The notes under the pieces: generated by a model
The model's input: only the letters and a program-made list of their open reading frames with translations
The model's database searches: none
Told to the model about the DNA's origin: nothing
Translations under genes and position numbers: made by a program
NCBI GenBank assembly: GCA_023653785.1
Contig: JAMKCH010012627.1
Location: forward strand, 1 to 64,000
Direction: 5' to 3'
From: Ophioderma brevispina
Lineage: Eukaryota; Echinodermata; Ophiuroidea; Amphilepidida; Ophiodermatidae
DNA length: 64,000 nt
Shown here: one piece after another, positions 23,661 to 36,277 of the stretch
Layout: each line of letters opens with the position of its first letter
How positions within the stretch are numbered: position 1 is the stretch's first letter

Positions 23661-23887
23661 TCATATTAATACATATGCATTGTTGTATGCACTGTATGGA
23701 TTGAATGAATTTCCCGGATTGTCAAAGTTAGCAAGTTCAGTTCCAACTTGTGCTGGTTGCTTTGCAAGTGATCCTGCCACACCTGCAGGCCCATACATGT
23801 AGATGAGGACCCCAACGATGATGGTAATAGCTAGAGCAGCGACTACAACAGCTATAACAATGCCAGCGATAGCACCTGGGCCCAGTT
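23661..23887 (-). CDS. Terminal exon: transmembrane helix and cytoplasmic tail
   Basis: The acceptor is ...ctcacag just above 23887. The first two bases (AA) complete the Glu codon begun by the previous exon. The exon encodes ELGPGA, then a hydrophobic helix of about 26 residues (starting AIAGIVIAVVVAALAI), then a tail of about 43 residues with FDNPGNSF, FNPYSAY and a hydrophobic C-terminus (YVLI), and stops at TGA. The tail has two aromatic/NP words that could be adaptor or endocytic sites, and its last residues would fit a class II PDZ ligand; both are inference. Confidence 0.9.
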
Positions 23888-24241
23888 CTGTGAGGTAATT
23901 GATTTGATGACGATAGTTAATAACCAAAATATTGAGGTGACGAGAGTGATGGCAGCAAATCAAACACTACTAAAAACTAATGATGTAACGAAACGTATGA
24001 TGTTGCCAATGAAAATAAAGAAAACACAAATAAAAATAATCATTTGCTTCTAGCTTTTGATAGGTTTGGTTAATTTTGTACAAAATTAACAGGGGCTCAT
24101 TCGCGAAACTCAATGGTAATTCTATATAATTTGGTCATCAGACACGACAAAGTATTATCTAGAAAGCACTGCACAACTTGTATAAAATGGTCCATTATGT
24201 AGGACATACGCAATTTCTTCATGGTAGTAGCCACACAGCAA

Positions 24242-24422
24242 AGGCCCCATGTCTCTGGGGAAAATGCAGGAGATGGCGTAAAATTTGCGAATACGCGAAA
24301 ATTACCGTAAAATGCTCAAGATTTCACAAATTGCGAGATCTGTATTCTGCAATTTTGGGCGATTTGCAAGATTTTCGAAGAGTTTGCTTACTTTCCGCTA
24401 TTTCTCCAGTGACATGGGGCCT
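24242..24422. mobile_element. Short MITE with AGGCCCCATGTC ends
   Basis: Ends AGGCCCCATGTCTCTGG and (reverse complement) AGGCCCCATGTCACTGG enclose 181 bp rich in 'aattt', 'gcga' and 'ttgcg' words. No coding content. It lies in the last intron of the Calx-beta gene. Confidence 0.65.
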
Positions 24423-24429
24423 CAGCGAA

Positions 24430-26740
24430 CATCGAGTAGACACGGATTACCTTTCAGCGTTTCCCAACCTGGGACCCGTTCCCCAAACTCGTGCGTAACC
24501 CTACGTGTATGTATGTCCTATATACCTTTTCATACCAGTTTTACGGTGCTTTGGACAAATATTATTATTCCACTCAGGCATGACATAGTATGCACGTAGA
24601 TTTACGTCTGAGTTTCGGGAATGGCCCCCTGGGGATCGCGATCACAAAAGGGGTCGCGGGCGAATGAGAAAGGGGTCGCTAAGCTAACTTTTAAGCAATC
24701 TAAATTTCTATTAAAACAATAGAGAAAAGAGGTGTTCCTGATCAATTTACCAATATTGTTTAACCATTCTATATGTGAGGAACATTGGATTGTAGAATTG
24801 GGCGCAATATTGATTAATAAGCGTGTGGGAGAAGTCTGTAAAGTGTTGGGAGCCCCCCCCCCCCCGTAATAATTATTTAAAATACAGCAAGTAAACTTGC
24901 GTCATCCCCTGGCAAGATGGCAGTATGGAACATGACCTCAGATGACCTTTGATTTGGTCGATGACCTTTAACATCAGCCGCATATGAAGGAACCCCTATT
25001 GGACCCTACCCCCAAGTCTGGTTTAAATCGAAGACCTGAAAAGGGGAAAAAAAGAATACACGAAAACCTAACCAACTGGAACGAACATAAATACGGACAC
25101 CGCGCTCTCGCAGACTCGCAAATCCCCTCTGCTTTTCAATCCAGGGGGGATTGAAAATGGGTCGTCGGAAAAAGGTTTGGAAACCCTGCACAAGACGTAC
25201 ACTTGCCGGTCAGGATTTTTTTACGGAAAGTGTTTATACACAGCTGCTGTCTGCACCACCGCGGTGTAGCTACGTGGGTACACCGTTTCTATGCGCGTAC
25301 AGTATTTCTCATGGACATTTTAAAAAATTATTTTTGGCATTAATTTGCATTTTCTATTTAACGTGCGGGAATATGAGGGTTTTAACGATGCCCGATTCAA
25401 TTTCGTAATGATTTTCCTCAAAAATTATCAAAACATGCCACACAGAGACCAAGTCAATGGCGCCCTCATTTTGTCTATCACAATGTCGGAGTAGTAACTG
25501 GGAAATAGGTGGTAGCTGCATGTCTAACCGGTGTCATATACTACAGTGTCCGTGTGACTGAGTGTCCTACCACCCATCAGTCTATTGTGTTCTCCATTGA
25601 GTGCTGTACGCATCATTTGTTTCAACACAGTACTCAAATGGTCTCGTCTACAAGATCACGGTTTATTCCGTACATGTTGCTATGGTAGCTAGGACACTCT
25701 CTTATGGGGGAACTCAGTTTATTTACACCGGTACTGTTTATACCATATCCGCATTCTCTCCACCTATAGCAGGCAACTACAGGGTAGCCTTTAGGATATA
25801 TACTGTAGCTAGAGTAGATGCATCACTGTATGCCTAATAACTGTACTTTGGAAGCCCTATCTAAAATATTGCAGCTACTGCATCGCAACTAGCCCAGTGT
25901 GTACTGCACAGTAGCTGCCGCGCACAAACGAACTTCATTACAACATCATTAGATCATATTGAAAAGCGCGCCACTGCTTAATATAATTAACCTTGGTTGG
26001 GTCACTTGTATAGTGCTATACCAAAGCACAGAAAGCTTGGCCCTGGGCCAAATTCTCAAATTACATTTCATTCTCATTTTGCTCATAATAATTTCGTAGA
26101 CACTTAGTGCAATTGTGTTGCAAAAGATCAAAGTCCATATTACCGAAAATGTCAGTGTTTTAGTTCTGACATCGTCTTGAATGCTACTGACATTGCTAAT
26201 ATGCACAAGGAAAAACCACACTTCTTCAAAACATTTCCCATCCATGACATCGTTCCATTTTACCGTTTTGCTAGTTTCGATCTTTCGTGTTTTACATTCA
26301 TTTCAGCGCATCGGATTTCCCCTGATTGTACATGCACGACCCCATGCAGTAATTGGTTGGAATAGATCACACGACAAACATTATGCATGGTGCAGGGTGG
26401 TGTGACGTCGAAATTAGCACGACGTGCCTTGCTTTGTTGGTGGTTTGAGTATTCTTTTGAGTGTGCATCGCAATGGAGTAGCGGTGCCCGGCGGCAAACC
26501 TAGACTCATTTATAAATATTGTTGAGTGTCCGGTAAAAGTGTGTTCGTGCCGCGGTAACACGGTGTAGCGCGCAAAAGAAAACGACTAGTGGGGTTACGC
26601 ATGAGTTTCGCGAACATTTCCTACCCATTTGGGTGTTCGGTTGATGAAGCAATCGCATCTGTGGGATTTTCTCTTCTCAATGCAGTGGCCGGGCAGTAGT
26701 AGGTCTATTCTGTAGAATTTGATACTGCTGAGGTAATATT
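24430..26740. other. Last intron of the Calx-beta gene, otherwise unassigned
   Basis: No exon or RNA gene is seen. 24620-24690 has 'ggggtcgc' words also present near 32890. There is a C run at 24848. The remaining open frames have no known domain. Confidence 0.4.
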
Positions 26741-26750
26741 CGGGTCTTAC

Positions 26751-27008
26751 CTTCAGGTGGCGGTGCTTCAGTTGATAGATCATTATCAGTAATGACAATA
26801 GAAGTTACAGCTTGCGAGATCGATCTGGGGCTTCCAGGAACTAAGCTCAGAGTTAAAGTAAAGTACTCATCAGGTTCATCGGCTGTGTCATCGTCTGTAA
26901 TTTGCAGTCGCACTGCGTACGAATTGGACAATGCTGGGATAGTGACTTGAGATAGTACTGGTGCAAAATCTTCCCCCGAAGTGGCTGATCCAGAACTTGA
27001 GGCGACAC
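26751..27008 (-). CDS. Exon: second half of Calx-beta module 5 and juxtamembrane linker
   Basis: The acceptor is tttccag above 27008 and the donor is GTAAGA below 26751. The 258-bp exon is class 1-1. It encodes GSATSGEDFAPV (the typical 'TA..GxDF' turn), LQITDDDTADEPDEYFTLTL (acidic calcium-site strand) and IVITDND, then a linker TEAPPPE that leads straight into the transmembrane exon. The linker makes this the longest of the second-half exons. Confidence 0.93.
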
Positions 27009-27977
27009 CTGGAAATGATTAGGTAAAGTTTGTTATTAAATAGCAATAAATACAAATAGGAGGTGTGTTATTTTGCAAATTTTGACTTTTTAATGTGAGG
27101 CCCCCCTCAAAATATAGTATCCCAATACAAATCAAGAATATAAAAGAATTTTTTTCAAAAAAAGTTGCATAACCCCCCTGTACATGCCCCTTGAAAATTT
27201 TGATGACAAGGTTTCCGAATTTGACAGGTTTCATGTAGCAGACGACATTATTGGCATTGTTAAGTACAGAAATGCCTCTATATGAAGCAATTTACCCATG
27301 TAATTTGATTATGTAGGTGTCTAACAGTGTTAGCAGCTAATTATGTATAATTTAATTTGTTGATTAGTCAAATATTAATTGTTTAATTAACCAATAAATT
27401 AAACAATTAACATAATATTTTAACTTCCAGCATTGACATGTGGCAATTTATTAATATGAAAAATAAATTGGTTTACTATATTTGAGGTCACAGTATTGAC
27501 CTTGACACTTTTCAATAATGTTCTTCTATTTCCTCTTCAGATTTTAAGATTCCATTTAGTTATTAGCTAATCAAAGACTCAAGATTCTTATATATTTTTA
27601 AGAAAGGACGGGTACATTGAGGAAACCTGAATCCAATAAAAGGGAGTAGTCTTTAGGTGTTTTTACGCCTAGATTGAATGTTCCCTATGTCAGAGTTACA
27701 TTTTATGAGCTTTTTTATTACCTAGTTTCCATATCTGGTACTTGAGATGGAAGAAACATAGTCCTACTGTCATGATTGGTCTTAATCTGTGTATACATAC
27801 TTTTGTAGGCATATATACAAGTCATGCTTTATGTATGAACAATTAAAATTGTGGACTAGAATGCCTGGACCTGGTTGCTAATATAGGGTGTCTTTCTTTC
27901 GAAATGACTTACAAGTCATTTAAAAACGTCAAATACCATAATCGAATATCGGAATTACCTTTATTCCGAAGGAGTTA

Positions 27978-29754
27978 CCCGGGGGGGCCACTCGAAATAA
28001 TACTTGTAAGCACCCGCGTGAAAGAAAACGCGGATTTAGGGTGCTTTTGAAAGACAAAACGCTGATCCGCGCGGATCCGCGTTTAGGGTCTCAAAATACT
28101 GTTTACACAAGGAAAGGGTTTGTTTGTTATAATAGGGACTCATTCCGCTAGAGGGGGAGTCACTGTAAATGATCCAACTCACGGGACATATTCATTACTT
28201 ATTTGCTTAATACAGCGTTTTACAATTACAACCATTTTGTGCCAGTATTTGTACCATCTGACAGGTGGCATCTGCACCGTTCTGGCGTTCCATTTTACCC
28301 GGAAGGACCGTATTAACAGATGAGTAGTGCGTCCGTCAAAACTACATCGAGCATTAAATTTGTCGCAAGATCGTACAAAGTGCAAAAAAAATTACGAGCA
28401 CTAACACCAGAATAATTGTATAAGGGAAAGCTCGATTTGATATCAAAGATTCATCATAAAGCCATCATATATCGCCCATATATCCTGGATATTACTCAGG
28501 CCATGTCACTTTCCAGTTGGCGTAAACCGGCCCGGACGAAGAAGATGTGTGCACAACTGAGCGGGGGTTTGGTGAGCTCGTTTCTAATTGTTACTTTCCC
28601 GATTTCGGATTGGTATTGGTATGGCGTACTAATTAATTCAGGGGGTTCATATAAAATATTAGAAATACTGATAAAACATAAAGTAAAAACAATGATAATC
28701 ATGTAGTAGAAAAATGATGCTCAACTATAAATCCATATTTAAAAAATGATCTTCAGTAAGCAATGATTTCGTAATTGGCTATTTGGTCAAATATAATGGT
28801 TTCCCCAAAAAAAAAAAAAAAAAAAAAAAAATAAAAAAAAAAAAAGAAAAAAATTTTGGGCAAACAAAAGTGAATTTGGATGGTTCTGGATGGTTCCTGG
28901 TGTTCGGCTTCTTGGGTTCAAATAGTTGATGAGAATTGGGCTAGATCAAAAGTCAGTATTTGGTTCAAAATGTCGATCAAAATAACGATTTTAACAAAAG
29001 TAGACACTTTGGATGGTTCCTAGAAATGTTTTTGAGTGTTTCCGGTTGTTCGGTTTCTTTCTATTTCAGTGGTAAGTAAGCATTGCCCGAAACCAATTGG
29101 TTATTTTTTGTCAAAATGGGCAATGTTAAAACAAAAGGGGAGTACTTGGATGGTTTCTCAGACGATTTCTGGATGGGCCGGTGTTTTCGTCTCTTGGGAT
29201 CAATATGATTGGATGAGCATTGCCTGGACCTCAGTTTAGCTTTTTGGTTTAAAAATGGTTCAAAATTATGATTTAAAAGAAAAGTGAAACACTCTGGATG
29301 TTGACAGATGGTGTAGATGGATCCCCGGTGTTTTTGGCTCCTGGTGTTTTCTGTGTATCAATGGTGTGAGCATTGCCTGGAAACCCCAAAACAGTATTCG
29401 GTCAGAATGGTCAAATAAAGATTCCCTTGGTCCAGTTGCAATGGCAATCCTAGTTTAGGGAATATATCTCATACCAAGTCCTCATTTAGGGTGTTGAGCA
29501 TGATCAATTCTTGTTTGTGGTAGACCTATATATTTGCATCAGAGTCCTCGCTTAGGCGACGCTTAGGGTATCTTTGCTTGGTAAAATCCTTGTGTTGGGT
29601 ATATATTTCATCGAATCCGCGGAGGGATCTGGCAGTTGGGTAAAATCATTGTTTAGGGTCGGTTTGAAGAGGTTTTGGAACCTAGCTTAGGGTCATTTTG
29701 AAAGTCAATTCACGCGCGGGCTTGACAATCATTTACACATGAGTGGCCCCCCGG
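27978..29754. mobile_element. Inverted-repeat element with CCCGGGGGGGCCACTC ends
   Basis: The left end CCCGGGGGGGCCACTC is mirrored at the right end as GAGTGGCCCCCCGGG. Subterminal regions on both sides carry 'cgcg' and 'tagggt' words in opposite orientation. The interior (about 1.8 kb) includes a long A run (28807-28855) and several decayed direct repeats of 'gatggtt' and 'tggatg' between 28870 and 29330. No transposase is seen. Confidence 0.6.
28807..28855. repeat. Poly-A tract
   Basis: An almost pure A run. It may mark the tail of a retroposed sequence, but no recognisable body lies 5' of it. Confidence 0.7.
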
Positions 29755-30883
29755 GAGGATTAGGGAAAATACCGGGCCATTGAATGCTAGTGTCCTTTCG
29801 GATGATGATCTGAAACATCGGTAGTTTTGTTTTTTTTATTTTTTTGTACAGTAGGGGTCGTTCTTTCAGAAATGACCAGGGTTCCAACACACTTTCCCAG
29901 ATGTCGGCATGCCTCAAAGAACTAAGACTGACAAGATATTTTTATGTTGTAGCCCTTGGTTGAACAAAATGGGATGGGGTGTCCTAAGTAGTGACATCAC
30001 TGTAAAACTATTGATATATGCCATTAATACATGCCACCATAAAACAAAACTAAATATTAGTGGGGCCTGGGGCAAGTGTATGTGCACAAGGTACGGTGTA
30101 TGTGCATGTTACTATGAATGAATGGCATTGAAGAATATTTGGGGTAAAATATAGGCCGTATAAGACCAAGCATAGGTGGGCATTATTTAAGATGAAGATG
30201 TAGACAAGTAAATGGCGGCAAGGACAGTGATGAGGACCAGTCAAGCAGCCGCACGCTTTATCTTGAAGTGCATTTATGCATGGGGGACACACAAACACTG
30301 TCACTTTCCAAAACAAGTGTCTTGTCAGGTTTCAGATTGATCACAAGAAGCTTCCTGCAAGTTAACAGCAACCTATGCTGAAAACATTAAGGTCTATTTA
30401 GTCAATGTGGCCATCTAAAGAAGACCAATAAAGTGCGCTCATGAAGCTGTGATTCATTCTTTAGAGCTAACGTATATCTTCAGTTTGCGGATCCATCATT
30501 GAAAGTTTATATTTGACGCTTATTTGGGACATGTAAGTTTATAGATGTAGACATAAGATCTTTAAATGATAGAAAAAGTTACAGAAACAATTAGAGTGTA
30601 AGGTTTTGAACACATTTAGTTTACAATGCATAAAGTCACATATGATAGGCTAATACCTTTAGTTTCATAACTATCCAATATATTCCCTATAGAAATACAC
30701 TGTGCAAGTCTTCCGAATTCGACAACCTTAATTCAAAACTTTCAGAGGGTATGTACAGGGGGGTTGCCCACCTCAAATTTATTTTTCATTGTTATATTCG
30801 TGTTCAGTAGGGTCCACTACATATTTTCAGGGGGGCCCCAGAAAAATTTTGAATTATCACACCCCCCTAATACAAAGGGGTAA

Positions 30884-31616
30884 GTCGGGTAATCCCGAAC
30901 ACCATTCGATTGAAGCCAGTAAGTCCATGGTAAAACAAGGTTTGGTAAAGATAACCATATCAATAAAAAGTGTAAGCAAAACTAACTATACACATGTTTT
31001 TCTTAACTCAAACCTGTTAGAAAAGAAGTTATGATCAAAACAAAAAAATGGCGTCGTTCGGGATTACCCGACACCTCACGGCTAATGCCGAACGTGTTTT
31101 TTCAATGGCAGCCACTTTGGGGACAAAAATAGCAATTTTGTTTCTTGAAACATAAAGTTATGATAATCATGTTATATTGAAAAGCTCGATGAGAGTTTCA
31201 AATTATGTAGATGAGATGGACACACCTATATGGTTGCCATGGAAACGGGTCATTCGGGATTACCCCAACCAGGTAAGTTTTTGTAATCTCGTTCCTTTCA
31301 TTAACTTCGTCATGGACGTATCTCCTGTTGTACATGATTTTAATCGTGAAGGAACCCTAGTCCTATTAAACTATTAAACCCCTTTCTCTTCTTGTAGATG
31401 ATATGTCATCCAGAAATAGGTTGAATTACATTTTTTCACTAAAAAGTGTTTTTTGTAATTCTCGCGCGAGCATTACGAGATTTCCATTTTGGTCCAGGTA
31501 CATTTTAATTAAGTCCAAAGACAGCTAACACCATAGGGTGGTAACCCGGTTCCCTCCTGTCGCAATATAGCGAAATCGCTGCGTTCGTGATTACCCCGCG
31601 TTCGGCATTACCCGAC
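30884..31616. mobile_element. MITE with GTCGGGTAAT terminal inverted repeats
   Basis: The left end is GTCGGGTAATCCCGAA; the right end, reverse-complemented, is GTCGGGTAATGCCGAA. The word 'cgggattaccc' also recurs inside near 31060 and 31255, so the interior contains extra copies of the terminal repeat. The 733-bp element has no transposase. Confidence 0.7.
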
Positions 31617-32020
31617 TCTCCCCCCTATCACTCTTTTTCCCAGCATCAATGAGTGGCAGTATTCGTAAAGAAAGACTGTTTACATATGCTGCCAGTAATC
31701 ATGCGTTAGCTGAATGTATTCGCCAGGTGTAGGACAGGGCATGCAAAATGGGGGTTTTAAGTTAACGTTATATTATCAGTCCAATATGCCATTTTTCACT
31801 AACAATAAATTGACTTGACAATAGATCTCTTGCTGATGACATTCAAAGAGCATATTCATAAGATATGTATGTTGATTTAGATAAGAAAGGTGGTAGAGCT
31901 CACACTCATTTAATTCACAATGTGTTGTCAAATTAACTAATGAACAATGAGTTTAATTGATATTTATCCCTTATTATAGAGAGGCTCGGAGAAACTGTCG
32001 AGAAATTAAATTATATTTTA

Positions 32021-32618
32021 GAATGGGAGGGCCTTATATGCACGATTCTAGCAGAATCTATGACGAAGCGAAACTCAATTCAATGCACGCGAGATCAAGT
32101 AAATGATACAACCCGAGAAAGTAAATTTGGTAAATATTATATAGAAGCTCGGAGAACTGGCGAGCACAGAATTAAAAAGACGAAAAATACACGGTCTGGA
32201 ACCCGATCCTCTCCCTATCTAAACATGAGATTTAACACAAGACCACAGGGGACTGTTTACGTGGATACCAGAGAACGAGCGCTAATGTATTTAAGTATTT
32301 ATTTTAGAGTTTCAAGCGGCCGTAAGTATTTTTATATTTAGAATGGGAGGGCCTTATATGCACGATTCTAGCAGAATCTATGACGAAGCGAAACTCAATT
32401 CAATGCACGCGAGATCAAGTAAATGATACAACCCGAGAAAGTAAATTGGTAAATAAGAGAAATTAAATAGACGAAAAATACACGGTCTGGAACCCGATCC
32501 TCTCCCTATCTAAACATGAGATTTAACACAAGACCACAGGGGACTGTTTACGTGGACGATACCAAGAGAAAAGAAACGAGCGCTAATGTATTTAAGTATT
32601 TATTTTAGAGTTTCAAGA
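32021..32618. repeat. Tandem duplication, unit about 320 bp
   Basis: Unit 1 (32021-32340) and unit 2 (32341-about 32618) both start GAATGGGAGGGCCTTATATG and share 'cacggtctggaacccgatcc' and 'acaggggactgtttacgtgg'. Unit 2 lacks about 45 bp after 'gtaaattggtaaat'. The high identity suggests a recent event. It lies in an intron of the Calx-beta gene. Confidence 0.85.
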
Positions 32619-33044
32619 TGACGTAATGATTATATGATTTAGAAGGAACGTAATCAAATTTTCATAAATATCACGACGCTCACCGAAACCTCCGATATGG
32701 TAGTCACTGGTCTAAATGGCCTCTAATGGATTCCGTAAAATTAAACAGTGCACGCTCGCATAACCTAGGGTGACATAAACATAGGTCACAGCAATGCGAC
32801 CCACATTCAGCCCACAGCGATTACACAGAATTTGCCCAATATCGAGTAACAAGCATGGGGTGTTGTAAAGAGTCGGGGATCGCCCCGTGATAATCGTGAT
32901 AAAAAGAGGGTCGCGGGCATCGATGTCGGGTTCCCTTTTAAGGGAATTTTTATTTCAGTTACTCGTTTACTATGCAAGTGCTTTAATTAAAAGCAATTAT
33001 TAATGCTAAGTCCTTATGAATTAAGTGATGGCCAATGTACTTAC

Positions 33045-33146
33045 TAACAGTCACTTCAATATCACCAGATTTTGTGATCACCACTTCTGCAGAGCTACCA
33101 GACTCCTCAGAGAATATGTAGGATGGTCTCTCCCAACCTAGGTCAA
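33045..33146 (-). CDS. Exon: first half of Calx-beta module 5
   Basis: The acceptor is attacag above 33146 and the donor GTAAGTAC below 33045. The exon is 102 bp, class 1-1. It encodes DLGWERPSYIFSEESG, then AEVVITKSGDIEVTV, the paired first beta strands (x-F-S-E-x-x-G...V-x-R/K) seen in each Calx-beta repeat. It is joined to the 26751-27008 exon across a 6-kb intron that holds two large inverted-repeat elements. Confidence 0.92.
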
Positions 33147-33550
33147 CTGTAATGATAAGATGAACAATGACAAAGTTATGACCAAAGAGATGCTGCTGCT
33201 GCTACTACTGCTACTGCCACAGGGAAAACAATTTTCCATATTAAGGAAAATTATTTCACCAACAGTGGATTTTCGTGAGATATTTGTTGAGTAAGGGCAA
33301 AATGACGACATCAAGGAATGGATAATAAGCATTTCTCCTATATCCCTAACGTCCCTAGAGGAAAATGACTACTATCCTGAAGATCGCTGGAAAAAAGGGA
33401 GGTAGCTGTATTTTTCTTGTTAGATCTAGGGGCAATTTTCCCCTAAAACAAGGTAGGGGTCCGGTCTGTGATTTGTAAAAAGTGGCAAAAATACCATTTA
33501 GCGCCGTAGGGATAAAGATGATTCCCCAGCCATATTTGGACTTCAGTTAA

Positions 33551-33897
33551 AGACACTATCAGTGATTTGAAAAATATTCGAAATTTGCAGGAATAGCTTC
33601 AAAGTGAAGGATAAGTCTGTAAATTTCTCATAAGTTACCTTTTCCAGCTGTAGAATTGACAGAAAAGGAAGAAAACGGCAGTGTTCCAAGATACGATTCT
33701 CCATTCAATTACGTGTGGTAGTAAGTGTTCGTTCGGACAGTAATGACTAAAAACTCCGATTCTGTCCTTATTAGGTTGCTTCTGGTCTTATCATTTGCAG
33801 GGTATGTTAGGATACCTGTACTTGTTGCATACATGCAAAAATCTGATTTTTGATGATTTTTTCGATTTGCTGATTTAGCAAATCACTGATAGTGTCT
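33551..33897. mobile_element. TTAA-flanked MITE (piggyBac-like), copy 1
   Basis: Ends AGACACTATCAGTGATTT and the mirror AAATCACTGATAGTGTCT are flanked on both sides by TTAA (33547-33550 and 33898-33901). TTAA duplication is the piggyBac signature. The 347-bp interior aligns over its whole length with copy 2 at 57258-57607. There is no transposase. It lies in the intron between Calx-beta exons 8 and 9. Confidence 0.88.
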
Positions 33898-34321
33898 TTA
33901 AGAACTGAGTAGCATAATTTACAAGGTAATACCCATAATTATGTGTTGCAACATTCACAAGAGCAAAAATTAATAGTATTGCCGTATAATGAAGCATAAA
34001 TGCTTACTTTGCGGTACCAAAAATGTATTTTGTGGTCCTAAGACGTGTGGAGTGGAAATGATGTGTCGCCTTTGTGTGGTCCGTAATACACTTGACTGCC
34101 CGGTAAAATTAATCTTCAGAATTAATATATAGGTACAATAACATCAGGTTTGGCCTCTAAGATGGTATTGATTCTGTGGATATAAAATGCCTCCTCTCCT
34201 CAACATTTGACTGTGTGCAAAAGGTTTAGGAATTTCATGGTCGCTTGGATTTACTTTAGCAAATGCTTATGACATCAACCTTTTAGGGACCTGCCCAATT
34301 TAAATTAAAAAATATCCTCAC

Positions 34322-34558
34322 CGTCATCATCATTTATAGTCACCGTGACTACATTTGGTTCCCCAGCGATAACATCTTTCCCGCCAGTTATCGTAAGAGT
34401 GAATGTTTCTGGCCCCTCTACCTCATCATCACCAATAATTTGTACGGGAACGCACTGCTCGGCGGTCCCTGTAAAGGCTATCTGTGTTAAAGGCCGGAAG
34501 TCTTCTTCACCTTTTGCAGATTCAGACTCTGACGTAGTAATCCCTTCTGAAATTATTT
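34322..34558 (-). CDS. Exon: second half of Calx-beta module 4
   Basis: The acceptor is ttaacag above 34558 and the donor GTGAGGA below 34322. The exon is 237 bp, class 1-1. Key words are AKGEEDFRPL, VQIIGDDEVEGPETFTLTI and VTVTINDDD. It is a textbook Calx-beta second half. It sits 154 bp from its partner exon, one of the two shortest introns in the gene. An open frame on the opposite strand at 34345-34599 is its shadow. Confidence 0.93.
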
Positions 34559-34712
34559 CTGTTAAAAAAATTGCAGAATATGTTCTGAATTATCTATAAT
34601 TCTGTAAAGGGGTAAAGTAAAATCTTTCTCAAATGTTGTAGAATTGACATAAAATCGACATTAATTACTGGATAATGACTGAAATGCGAAAAATGATAAA
34701 ACTACTACTTAC

Positions 34713-34817
34713 GGATAGTTTTGGACGTGGTTGTATCGCCTTCCCTAACTACACACACGACAACTTCATTGTCGCTTTCACCAACGTTATACATTGATTG
34801 CTTCCAGTGGTATTCGA
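34713..34817 (-). CDS. Exon: first half of Calx-beta module 4
   Basis: The acceptor is gtttcag above 34817 and the donor GTAAGTAG below 34713. The exon is 105 bp, class 1-1. It encodes EYHWKQSMYNVGESDNEVVV, then CVVREGDTTTSKTI. The pattern is the same as the other first-half exons: an aromatic strand, an acidic turn and a V-x-R-x-G strand. Confidence 0.92.
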
Positions 34818-35859
34818 CTGAAACGAAGTAAAACAAATCATGTCATGAAGGGATTAAAAGTAAACCGATAAATTCGGTTTTGACTTACTGGCACATTTGA
34901 AAAATAGTGCGCCCTCAAGATTTTTCAAAATCGGTATTTTTGCATGGTTGTAAAGATTATACAAAAGCCCTCACCTGAAATGAAAGACCAAATCAGCGTC
35001 AATATGGGTAAACAGAACGATTTTATAATTAATGTCGCCGGCGACATTAATTCAGCAGACGAAAATGGCGTTTAACACAAGAAAAAGCACGCCGTATGAA
35101 TGTTTCCCATAATTCCCAATGCACCCTGTTTGACCGGTCTGTAACCTTTGTGGTTTTAATATCAGTGAGTACGAGTCTATGATATTCATGTAATATATAC
35201 ATTTGATGATTAAAGTTATGGAAAACTTAAAAGTTAGCCTACAAATTACATGGATGTCTTTAACCTCTTATTAACACCCTATCTGTTTTTTGTAATATTT
35301 CCCGGTCACAGGGCAAATGAATCCGAAAAGGGGCTGATTTAACCTGAATATCCGTGTTTGATTTCCCGATTTCCCCTCAAGATGTTTTTCTTTTTAGGGG
35401 ACACTGTGCCCCCTTTGCCTCCACCTGGCTACACCACTGGTCAGTACTCATTTCCACCCTGCGCCCACAACTCCTCCCGACTCGTTCCCCTTTGGTTTCC
35501 TCGTTCATCTGAAATCGGATTTCTTTCCATCATTGTTTCCTTATCGTTCTGGATTTATTTGTTTTCTTATAGTAGGTGTATGGTATGCTTTAAAACCCGC
35601 AAACGTCTTCTTACATTGCATGTTACCCCTGTTAACTTACTCTCTTTTCCCATCTCAAAAATTCAGTTGATTCCGATTGTGGGTGTTGGTGTTATGAATT
35701 AATGTATCATAGTTTCCTATACAGGCTGCTTTGTTGTAGTTTGTGTCAGTGTACAGACATAAAATACAGAATGTTATATTATGCATTTCAGAAACGATCG
35801 CATCTACAGGTAATGTGGTGTTGAAAATACATTTTCAGAATTAAAACTCATGAACCTAC

Positions 35860-36102
35860 CATCGTTGTCACGAATATGGACGTTGATGCGGTAAGGGTTG
35901 CCTCTATTTCCATTATGACAGGTAGACCCCTCTTGATCTTGCAGGGTGAGGGTGAAGAACTCGTCATTTTCAACCTGGTCGTCATCTTCTATGTTTACTG
36001 TGATCGATTCGGTGTCATAGTTGGCCTGGAATGTCACACGATTACTTGCAGGTAAAATGCTGAAATCATCATCCCCTGCTGTGATACTAGCAATCTCGAA
36101 TC
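35860..36102 (-). CDS. Exon: second half of Calx-beta module 3
   Basis: The acceptor is cttttag above 36102 and the donor GTAGGTTC below 35860. The exon is 243 bp, class 1-1. It encodes ITAGDDDFSILP, ITVNIEDDDQVENDEFFTLT, a Gly/Asn-rich loop, and INVHIRDND. All acidic positions expected for calcium are present. Confidence 0.93.
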
Positions 36103-36277
36103 CTAAAAGTATTGATGAAATAGATACAATGTTATTGTTTTCATAGGCGATCAGTCTAAAATGAATTTCAACACTTCTTCATTTCACAATTCAGCGAGTA
36201 CACAAAGTATATTTATAGTGACATTCATGGATCTGATGGTGATCATAATCACTTCTGTTACTCTTATTCCCCTGGTT

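Noticed and set aside
30884..31616. Candidate exon at 31177-31377
   Set aside because: It lies wholly inside the GTCGGGTAAT-ended MITE and has no homologous domain.
34345..34599. Plus-strand open frame of 84 codons
   Set aside because: It is the antisense shadow of the Calx-beta exon at 34322-34558, which has correct splice sites and domain words.
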